Below are positions 55,601-64,000 of a DNA stretch of 64,000 nt, piece by piece. Source of the stretch: Chara braunii (Eukaryota; Streptophyta; Charophyceae; Charales; Characeae). The position numbers and the translations under genes were made by a program. Below the pieces are notes generated by a model that was given only the letters and a program-made list of their open reading frames with translations, did no database searches and was not told where the DNA came from. Within the stretch, counting starts at the first letter, position 1. The number at the start of each line of letters is the position of its first letter. The stretch is taken from positions 1,047,190 through 1,111,189 of the forward strand of contig BFEA01000020.1 of assembly GCA_003427395.1 (NCBI GenBank), read 5' to 3'.

Positions 55601-56093
55601 TGTCATCATCAGTTTATTTTTTTTGGTCTTCCGATTTACTTGGGACTTGTACTTGTTTATTTATTTATTATTATTATGATTATTTTTTTTTTTTCCGGTT
55701 TGCTTGACTTGGTGTGCTTGTGTCCCTGTTTCGTGTTCTTGCATGTTGTCTGCCCTCCTGCCTCCCCCGTGCCCTCCAGCCTATGCCTTGATGTCCTTTT
55801 GCTTGCTTTGCTCTGATGCTTTTCTTGTTTGCCTGGTCTTGGCATTCTTTTGGGACTTGTTTGTTTTGCTTTTTCGGTTTGCCTGCTGGTGTGCTTGCAC
55901 GTTGTCTGCCCTCCCGCTTCGCCCATGCCTTTTGTTTGGCACTTTGGAAAGCTGATCATGGATAACCACGTATGTACGAGGTAGCTCCAATGAGTTAGTA
56001 GAGTGGCAGCATACAGTGTTAGTTTGGTTGCGGCAGGGTGGGGTGTACCATGGGTTCCATGGGGTGCATGGCGAGTACGCCATGGGATGTATT

Positions 56094-56097
<4 letters not shown>
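55601..56097. other. No gene seen
   Basis: T- and G-rich sequence with repeated CTTGCACGTTGTCTGCCCTCC-like segments (about 55738 and 55892, the first as CTTGCATG), a local duplication of about 155 bp. Confidence 0.45.
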
Positions 56098-56133
<36 letters not shown>

Positions 56134-56292
56134 GCACACGCACCCACACNNNNNNNNNNNNNNNNNNNNNNNNNNNNNNNNNNNNNNNNNNNNNNNNNNN
56201 NNNNNNNNNNNNNNNNNNNNNNNNNNNNNNNNNNNNNNNNNNNNNNNNNNNNNNNNNNNNNNNNNNNNNNNNNNNNNNNNNNNNNNNNNNNN

Positions 56293-56356
<64 letters not shown>
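56098..56356. repeat. (CA)n microsatellite with assembly gap
   Basis: CA repeats on both sides of 143 N bases (56150-56292). Confidence 0.95.
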
Positions 56357-56357
<1 letters not shown>

Positions 56358-57820
56358 CGCAACTGCTAAAACGACAGCGGGCCCCCCAATAGAATGCATG
56401 TCCATTATGGGTGTATCTAGACAGAAAGTTGCTTCAAAAGATAACAACCACAATGGTGGTGCGTTCTGTCTAAGGGCCTGGAAAAGGCCGTTGTCGGCCT
56501 CAAACGGCCAGGGGGCAAAATGCAAAGATGACCTGGGCTGACGGGGTAAAACGAAAATAAAACAGAGCCTGGGAAAAGTTCGCAAGTACCGGGACCTTTT
56601 GCAAAGATGGACAGTACCTGGTAGGGGTATTTTGCAAAGATGGTGGGTCCAACCGACGCCAGGGGCATTTCGCAAAGCATTTTTTGCATCGGAGGGGCTC
56701 CGCTCTACCCACATCCTTTAGGGGCATTTTGGCATATAGCTCAACTTATAGTGCCATTTTCGCAAATTATCCCTTCTTTCTTTTCTGGGAGATGAATCTC
56801 AGCATTTCTAGTGAAAACAAGGCCTGGGCTGCCACGTCTCGTTCGCCATAAGGGGCGGTACTGGTGCCAGGCTCAAATTTCCCCTACTGGTACCCGCCCC
56901 CTCCAGGCTTGGCAAAAAATGGCATGCAGGGCATTTTTAGGTTTGGCATCAATAGCTGAGAAAGGTACTGGTGGTTTGAGTTGGGCAGGGTCTGCGTATA
57001 GATGCAAGTTAGGTGCTGGACTGGGTATAGCCGGTATTCCCATCTTTAAATGGGGTACAGATGCAAAATTTCCCTAAATAAAACAAACAGAATCGGGCGT
57101 ATGTACTTGTGTTGAATCCTCCGATGGAACATGGAAAGATACATTCCCATATTTTTTGTCTTTTACGCATGTGGAGCGAGTGCCTGGCGCCCGCAGAAAC
57201 GACAAAAAAATAAAACAATGAACAGAATCGGGCGCATGTACTTGTGTTCCAAAACATCCGCCCCAGAACAGACGTGAGAGCATTCCATCTGGATTCGATC
57301 TTCTGCCCTGCGGTTCCCCGTGGGACACCCCCCCCCCGGTACCTCTCGCACACCAGCTATTTTCGCTGGCCCCGGTGGGCAGCATCAGCTGAGGACCGCG
57401 CTCATTAGGAGTATAGAGGGGGTGGAAACAATGGGATAACCTGCTCATGTACCATGCCACCCTCCATAATGTCATCTTCCACAACTGCAGTTGCGAGCTG
57501 GAATGTTCAGTCTATCTGGAGTATCGCACGCCTATCAGAAACAGAGGAATGCAATAATGTGGAAGGCTACCCCACTCCATGCCTATTTCGTACAAGGCGG
57601 ATTCCCACTGCCAGCCAGCTTTGCTGAAATGCCAGCGACACATTTTTGGTTTAGTTTGGCTGGTGCCGTCAGCCATTTAGTCCGGTTGCCCCCAGCCAGC
57701 CTCTGATTTTTTTGGTGAGGCTCAAAAGTTGGCTGGGGCCATGTACTGTTGGTTCAAGCACAATGAAAGTGATAGGTCCTGGGGGGGGTTTGTCCTTTTC
57801 CTTCTTTTCGTCCATTCGTT
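56357..57820. other. No gene seen; family A end and unassigned DNA
   Basis: GAGAAAGGTACTGGTGGTTT at 56959-56978 is an isolated family A end. Pieces resembling family F (ATGGAAAGATACATTCCCAT) lie near 57130. No convincing frame. Confidence 0.4.
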
Positions 57821-57975
57821 TGGCAGAATGTTTTAGGCAGTTCTGCAGAATGCTTTCGGGCAGTTCGGTTAGTTTGGCAGAACCGTTTTTGGCAAGTTCC
57901 ATTTGTTTGGCGGAACGTTTTTGGGAAGTTCCGTTCGTTTGGCGGAACGCTTTCGGGCAGTTCCATTCATTTGGC
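57821..57975. repeat. 33-bp minisatellite, about five copies
   Basis: Unit of the form GTTTGGCGGAACGTTTT with GGCAGTTCC, imperfect, in one orientation. Confidence 0.8.
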
Positions 57976-58428
57976 CGCGTCCACACATTCTGGCCCGCCT
58001 GTGACGGGGCAGAGAATCCTTGAGTGCCCCAAACTCGGAAACTAACTCACGAATTCCGATGACTCTTGTTGAGACATCATTGGGATTCATGAGTTTTTTT
58101 TGCAAGGTGCACAGATTAGTCAGAACATGTCTTCTTCTCTCCTTGAACGCAGATTTCTCTCCTTGACTGCAGACTGTGTCCATCACGTCTTGTGAACTGT
58201 TTTCTTGAGAGGACTTGCGAAACAGCCACAGTTTTGTGCAGGTCGTGTGGCTGAATGCTGTAGAATGAACCCTTTGTTTTGCTGGTAAATTGCTTCACAA
58301 GAGCTGGCGAGGTTTCAGTCTGTCTACTTTGGTGGCACTCACTGTAGTCCAATTGACTTTCTGTCACTGATTCGCAATTTCACACAGTTTCATGCTTTTT
58401 CGATTCTTCAGAAGGGTGGGTGTTCGTA
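57976..58428. other. No gene seen
   Basis: Mixed-composition DNA with no clear repeat or frame; an 83-aa frame on the - strand (58367-58116) has no motif. Confidence 0.4.
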
Positions 58429-58788
58429 CCACCACCAGTACCTTTCCCAGCTACTTTTCAGAGATGCGGCTCGTTAATGGCTGCAACTTTCAGGGCCAGG
58501 CCACTGTTGATAAATTCCATCGGCGGCCGTTGTCGTGTTTCGGGGCTCCGAAAGTCACAGTGAGGGGACCACGGCCGATGTGAGGGTGGGGTATTGGTGG
58601 TTTAACCCACCGGTCCATCTGAGTCTCTGTCCGTTTTCTGATGTGTTTGATAAATTCCATTGGCGGCCGTTGTCGTGTTTCGGGGCTCCGAAAGTCTCAG
58701 TGAGGGGCCCACGAGCGATGTGGGGGTGAGGTACTGGTGGTTTAACCCACCGGTACATCTGAGTCTCTGCTCGTTTTCTGATGTGTGA
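58429..58788. repeat. Family A end plus 140-bp tandem duplication
   Basis: A family A end lies at 58429-58450. Then a 140-bp unit starting GATAAATTCCAT is present at 58509-58648 and 58649-58788, each carrying an outward GGTGGTTTAACCCACCGGT palindrome. The duplication therefore includes a family A end. Confidence 0.75.
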
Positions 58789-59102
58789 TCTTACCGGCAG
58801 CTACTGACTGTCTTCACCCCAATAGAGCGCCCAGTCGTTATCGCTGTTTCTAGACGGCAGGTGGCCCCAAGCACAGCTATGATGAGTGGGTGTTCTATTC
58901 AGGTGCAGACAGTGGCATGGGAGGGCTTACCACCCGCTGCAAGCCATATTGGTCAGGTAGGCTAAACCTTTCTGCAACCCCCGTGGTAAACCGGCCTTTT
59001 TTGTTACCCTCATGTGTTTGTTTTTTCCCCTCTTCTTTCTCATATATAGAGCAAGAAACGCTCATTGCCATTTGTGTTTTGATTCTTTTGGATCCTTTCA
59101 AT

Positions 59103-59228
59103 CTCAGGGCGGACTCACACTAGCACCATCTTAAATGTACCTGAACACATTTACGCCCGGATCTGGATGTATCACGCCACAATTACGTCCAGAAATAATA
59201 AAAAGTCCTAGTGTGAGTATGCCCTCAG
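59103..59228. mobile_element. MITE-like element, family B, short copy
   Basis: CTCAGGGCGGACTCACACTA at the left mirrors TAGTGTGAGTATGCCCTCAG at the right with three mismatches. 126 bp, non-coding. Confidence 0.75.
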
Positions 59229-59622
59229 AGTGGTTATGGGTCCACCACCAACCATACTACAATCCAGTCAAACCACAGTTCACAAGGAGCCTAAGTCCAC
59301 CAAGCTAGCTTCCAAGGCTCACGAGCCTGCAACTGCACCTTTCGAAGGTGGCCTGCCCCTTTCAGTACCGAAGCCAAGTGATCTTGCCGTATATACCAGT
59401 AAGAGCACTACTTAGGTTCATTTGAACTGGCGGTTTACAAATGAAAAACACCATACTGCAATCTGTTCCTTCTCTCTGGCTTCTCCTCTCTGCGTGGGCC
59501 CACATGCCCACCTGTTGCTGCTATCTTCCCTGGTGTTGTTTTTTTTTTCTTTTTTTTTTTCCCCGTCTGTCGAGTGGGCAATTTCCCACTCCGAGCAATC
59601 ACTCCCGTATCTTACACCAGTT

Positions 59623-59653
<31 letters not shown>

Positions 59654-59789
59654 AAAAAGAAAAAAAAGGGTTTAGGCTGCCGGAGTTTCTAGGGCCCAGT
59701 CATTATTGCTGTATCGAGACTGAAAGCTGCCCCAAATAGACTGGGCGTTGTGTCGGGTGAAGGTGGTGGGGGTATGGATTATCACGCAT
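59229..59789. other. No gene seen
   Basis: Includes a T-rich run at 59538-59561 and an A-rich run at 59622-59668. No convincing reading frame. Confidence 0.4.
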
Positions 59790-60960
59790 TAGAGCAGACC
59801 CCTTTTGAGGTGAGTTACATGGAAATAAGGGGTGTATTTTGGACGTAAAGAAGTAAAGGCTGTTGCCCGTTAAAATAAAATGAAAAAAAGAGAAATAAAG
59901 ATGCAAGGAAAATGCGCAATAGGAGATGACAATGCCCAGCATGCACAATCACATTGAAGGCCAGATAGTATCACAGTGTCCAGAAAGCAGAAATGCACCA
60001 ATATAACACCAATGAAGAATCCCGTAACACTGAAAACCAATGTCAATGAGAGATTGCTCTCGCCACCACCAACTTGAGTGTCCAGGCCCTATCTCCCTAC
60101 TTGGCGCTCGGCGCCCAGCCTACTTCCTACACAGCTACAGTCTGCCTACTAATTGACAATGCAACTGTTGACGTCAGCAGTCCACGAAGATGTCACCCAA
60201 TGCAGACCATCGCCAATACCAGGTATGTGCCCTCACATCATCATCATCATGATCCTTCTCCCTCTCCCCTGACTCACTCCCACGTCTTCCCCCTGTAGAC
60301 CCGAAGACCACCCCTGCGCCTCACTGTGCAACCAAGCCCTCAGCCAGCTATGGAGGCTGGGCTATGGCGCTGCCCTCAGCAGCGCCCTGCTTCCACACAC
60401 GACCGCACGTGCGCAGCACCTTGCTCCAGCGCTAGCAGCCAGCACGCGAGCAGAAGCTCCAGCCAGCAAGTGCCTGAATGCCGCTCCAGGCAGCGAGCTC
60501 TTCCCTATATGGAAAGAGCCTGCCTGCCAAGAGCCTGGCTGGCCTGGGCCTGGGCCCAGAAGCTTCCGGTAGGCCCCAGGATGCTGCGCCTCTGGTGCAG
60601 CTACAGGGCCTCATTCGGTTGGGCCCCCCAACTGTCTGTGTATGAGGCTGCGAATCTCGCCCAGGGCCTGCGCTTTCGGAACAGCCTAGAAGGCCGTGGA
60701 ATTTCCTCGCTGCTCGGCCTGTGTTTCCTTCAACCAACTGGCGCGACGAAACTGCCTGGACCCCAAATACAAAATTGACAGCCGAGGCCTTCTCGTGATT
60801 TATCAGGCCCGCCTTCACTTAGGGCGGGCGCAGATGCAACAGGGCCCCCTTAGGCCTGCCGAGGACCCAGATCCTCACAAAGACTTTCTACGAGGAAATA
60901 AACGGTGTATTTTTTTGGAAGTAAAAGGAACAAACTTCAATTAAGTCTGTTGCCCCTTAA
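59790..60960 (+). repeat. Diverged long direct repeat, copy 1
   Basis: Segments in the same order recur in 61100-62160: a GATGCAAGGAA stretch, a GCACCAA stretch, a GTCAATG stretch, GCGCCCA with CCTA, GACGTCA, CCCGAAGACCACC, CCTCAT with GGTTGGGCCCC, and CCAACTGGCG. A hairpin GCTCTTCC (60497-60504) with GGAAAGAGC (60511-60519) is matched by a hairpin of different sequence in copy 2. No gene; frames in it are not shared between copies. Confidence 0.6.
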
Positions 60961-61099
60961 AAAAGGAAAACTGGCAATCAGTACAAACATCACTATGTGG
61001 AAGGTCACTAGCAATCAACAACGCAGTATTTGCAGCAATCTGGTGCAAGATAGCCTTCTGTCCGCTTAAACCATCAGTACCTCGCCGTGCTATTTTTCT

Positions 61100-61169
61100 C
61101 CGACGCGGTGTGTTAACGGCCGCGTTGGACGGGGGTCGGGGGAGGAACGACCAGTACCAACCTAAAAAA

Positions 61170-61212
<43 letters not shown>

Positions 61213-62160
61213 AAATGCAAGGAATATGAGCGAGAGCGATAGACAGAAATCCAAGTTGCAAAATCACGAAGTAGCTGAGATAGTGATGAACCAAGCAGAG
61301 ATTGCAATGCACCAAGACACTGTCCAAATAAAAGCAATACAATGAACGTGAATGTCAATGTTGCCACTCTCTGATCACACCAACACAGTATCCAATGTTG
61401 CACTTACTGTCTGGTGCCCAGCGCCCACCCTATCCTACTCAGCTTATCTAGTCTATCTACGCTATCGCAACTGGATCACTCTGAAGTCGAAGACCAATGT
61501 ACTTGACGTCAACACCAATGCCGATCACCAGCATACACCAGGTACGTTCTCTCTCCTCTCGTCATCACCCCTCGTCTCCCCACATCATGCGCCTCCTACC
61601 CGAAGACCACCTTATCCATCTCGTCCCTTTCGCCCCTGCAGCCCGGCTATGGCTGCTGTGCGCCCACTGCCCTTGCAGCGCCCCTCACCTCAGCACCCGT
61701 GCGCGCGTTCCACCAGCAGCGCCCATGCAGACACTTGCGCAGCAATGCAGCAGTGTGTCCGCATTGCCTGCCTAGGCCAGAATGCCCCGGCCAGAGGCTC
61801 ACACTTTCCTTTATGGAAAGTGTGTCATGGCTGGCTGGCCTGGCCAGCCGTGTGGGGGGGGCCCAGTAGCTTCGGTTGGGCCCCAGGTGTCTGCGCCCAG
61901 GCCCAGTTCTGCATATTGGTCTGGGCCTCGTGCAGCCTCCAAGTGTTTGCCGCTTTCTCATTGGCTCACGGCTCATGTGTGACTACAATGCTGCTTTCTC
62001 ATTCGTCCGTGGCCGCTGCGTGATGTGTCGGCCTTGCACTGCGTGTGCCGAGGGCGCAACCACCCATGCCCTGGGCTCAACTGTACAGCGCAGCCCATGT
62101 TTCTGAAGAGCCAAAAGCCTCACGTTTCTGTGTAACCAACTGGCGTGCTGCAACTGTTTG
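61100..62160 (+). repeat. Diverged long direct repeat, copy 2
   Basis: Counterpart of 59790-60960. Its hairpin is CACACTTTCC (61800-61809) with GGAAAGTGTG (61815-61824), 10 bp with a UUUAU loop. An (AAAT)n run lies at 61166-61213. The right end meets the decayed gypsy pol at about 62160. Confidence 0.6.
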
Positions 62161-62271
62161 AGTACCCACGTATGGAAAAATGTCGGCCAAACTCAGTTAT
62201 CAGCGCAACTAGGTGGTCTGCCCTTCGAGATAGCGCATCGACAATCCTGTTGTACTCTCCTTTCACGTAGT

Positions 62272-62622
62272 CTACAATATGACTTCAATCCAACATTTGA
62301 GTGAGTCGGAGAGAACAGGCTGCGTCTTGATCCACTTGAGTGTCTGATGGTCAGTTCTCAAGTAGAAGAACTGTCCCAACAGATAGTGCCTCCAGTGGAC
62401 AAGAGCCTTGTAAAGGGCGTAGAGTTCCCTTTCGTAGGTGGACTTCGCCACCTTTTTGGATGGCATCTTTTTGCTCATGTACTCGATGGGCCTCAACTTT
62501 TTCCCTTCCTGCTGGGCTAGCACTGCGCCTGTGCCATATTGGCTTGTGTCAGTGGTTACAACGAATGGCCTCTCCGGATCGGGGACCATGAGAATCTCAT
62601 GACGTGTGAGGGCATACTTCAA
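62272..62622 (-). pseudogene. RNase H domain of the second gypsy element
   Basis: Encodes 116 aa with PFVVTTDTSQYGTGAVLAQQ, PIEYMSKKMPSKKVAKSTYE, LYALYKALVHWRHYLLGQFF and LRTDHQTLKWI, the standard order of RNase H motifs (Asp, Glu, Asp) in Ty3/gypsy. The frame is lost after WIEV. Confidence 0.85.
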
Positions 62623-62775
62623 TATTTTGAAAGCAGCCTCACATGCGTTTGTCCATTCTCAAGGTGTATCAAGGCGTGTTAGATCAGTCAAAGGGGAGGC
62701 GATCGTACTATAGCTCTTCACAAAGTTACGGTAGTAGCCACACATCCCTAAGAATGATCTGACCTCAGTCATAGA

Positions 62776-63342
62776 CTATGCTAGCCACCTTAACATCTTC
62801 GGGCCTAACGCGGATATCTCATGACCTAAGTACAAGATTCTACTGCGACCGAACTCGCATTTCTCTAAGCTTAGCTTATACTTGTGTTTTCGCAGGAGTG
62901 AAAGTGCGTTTTCACCATGTTGGGCATGCTCCTCGACAATCCTACCTAAGATAAGTATATCATCGAGGTACACGACAATGAACTTATCCAAGTAGTCATG
63001 AAAGACCCAATTCATGGCGTGCTGGAATGTTCCCGACGTATTGCAAATGCCAAAAGGCATCACCACAAACTCGTACAAACCGTACCTGGTCTGAAATGCG
63101 GTTTTGAGCTGATCTTCTGGTCTAATGGCAATTTGATGGTACCCAAATTTTAACTTTATCTTGCTGAAGTACCTACATCCCTGCATCCTATCCAATAGGT
63201 CGTCGATCCGTGGTAGAGGCTCTACGTTCTTAACGGTAATGACATTGAGGCCTCTATAATCAATGCACATCCTTAGTGTCCCCCCGTCTTCGGGACGAAT
63301 AGAACTGGTGAGCCGAAGGGGGAGATGCTCGGTCGAATCCAA
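62776..63342 (-). pseudogene. Reverse transcriptase domain of the second gypsy element
   Basis: Contains [39 protein letters not shown] and motif C YLDDILI with both aspartates. Motif A reads FSKIKLKFGYHQI where the family has FSKIDLKSGYHQI, so the first catalytic Asp is Lys and the enzyme would be dead even without the stop at 62776. Confidence 0.85.
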
Positions 63343-63391
63343 CCCTTCTCTGTGAGCTCTTTTAGTTGTCGATGAAGCTTGTCCAACTCGG

Positions 63392-64000
63392 TCAGAGCCA
63401 TCCTATAGATTCTTCCCTCCGGTGTCTTTCTATGGCATGGACAACCTCCCTGTTTACGACTCCTGAAGGCTGCTCGAATAGAACAGGGTACTTTGCGACG
63501 ACAATTTCTATCTCTGGTGGTATTTTAACGGCCTCCCCTTTCTCAAAGATAAAAACTAAGTACATACCCTCCTCTTGGTTCTGTTTATAATAATTATAGA
63601 ATGCTGATGTACACATACAACCGTGAGTGTCTATCCGACTGCTAGCCTTGTACTTCGCGAGTCTGACTATCCCACCTTCCGGTAGTACATGCTTAAGCAC
63701 CTTTCGGTCCCAGTCGAATTGGGGCTGTGCAACCTCGAGGTAGTACATACCTAACAGCATGTCAAATGGCAAGTCGTCGCTAACTAGGAACGAAATCCTA
63801 TGATTAAGTTCCCCACCTCCGTAGTAGGAGGTGCAGACTATGTCCTTGACGTAGTCATTTACAACCATGCGCTCTTTGTTGGCCAGGGTAGATGTCACAT
63901 ATCTACCCAAGCGCTGCACCCGGTCCCCTAGGTGCAGTCTCTCAACACAGTCGCGCTTTATGAAGTTCCGCATGGAGCCAATGTCTACGAAGGCACCACA
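63392..64000 (-). pseudogene. Protease-like region of the second gypsy element
   Basis: The frame is open to the window edge and reads GAFVDIGSMRNFIKRDCVER. The catalytic triad expected as DTG or DSG reads DIG here. LPFDMLLGMYYLEVAQPQFD follows, the C-terminal part of the clan AA protease fold, then [20 protein letters not shown], the usual lead-in to RT. The frame stops at 63392 after a shift, where the RMALTELD segment before RT would be expected. Confidence 0.75.

Larger units (their letters stand above)
62166..64000 (-). pseudogene. Second Ty3/gypsy pol (protease, RT, RNase H), decayed
   Basis: Read from the right edge: protease-like region, reverse transcriptase, RNase H, and the start of the linker after RNase H (VDYVKGEYNRIVDALSRR, in another frame). 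Integrase is absent. Frames change near 63390-63342 and near 62272. In-frame stops lie at 62776 and at about 62660 (TGA where Trp is expected). The element continues right of the window. It differs from the first gypsy copy at 25.95-28.37 kb but shares the same RT segment [13 protein letters not shown]. Confidence 0.85.

Overview
The window looks like nuclear DNA of a large, repeat-rich green-lineage genome. Only one clearly intact, ordinary protein-coding gene is visible: an intron-free SR-protein kinase (SRPK) at 40121-43123 on the + strand. Almost everything else is transposon debris, satellites, microsatellites (three interrupted by N gaps) and small inverted-repeat elements. The style of the Ty3/gypsy polyproteins and the overall make-up suggest a charophyte alga such as Chara. 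That assignment is my inference; no marker in the window proves it.

Layout. 0-1.8 kb: remnants of a type III hammerhead-ribozyme repeat cut by the left edge, plus AT-rich tandem debris. 1.77-5.4 kb: a dispersed repeat also found at 20.8-22.1 kb, then a 3-copy minisatellite. 5.6-9.4 kb: tRNA-like SINE heads and unassigned sequence. 9.46-10.2 kb: an array of hairpins with an invariant 20-nt loop and covarying stems. 10.5-13.0 kb: an approximately 120-bp tandem repeat and an LTR-like block whose inverted copy lies at 19.7-20.8 kb. 14.9-17.8 kb: tandem repeats and a decayed gag. 22.3-25.8 kb: a higher-order satellite (63-bp units inside a 554-bp unit, about six copies) abutting a truncated, decayed Ty3/gypsy gag-pol on the - strand (25.95-28.37 kb).

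28.37-37.85 kb holds the most interesting object. Two direct repeats of about 2.5 kb flank a - strand reverse-transcriptase pseudogene with YIDD and Penelope-like motif context. Each direct repeat carries a complete type I hammerhead ribozyme on the - strand, which is the architecture of a Penelope-like element (PLE) with hammerhead-bearing pseudo-LTRs. The internal frame has about nine stop codons and one apparent frameshift, so this copy is dead, yet both ribozymes look intact.

38-45 kb contains the SRPK gene and its flanks. 45-62 kb is a dense nest of short elements with terminal inverted repeats (at least six families, including an approximately 900-bp foldback), minisatellites, SINE-like copies and a complete type III hammerhead ribozyme at 55545-55600 (+). 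62.2-64 kb is a second decayed Ty3/gypsy pol (- strand) running off the right edge. The window therefore carries two unrelated hammerhead systems (type I in PLE-like repeats, type III in a retrozyme-like context) and a separate family of covarying hairpins that I cannot assign to any known class.
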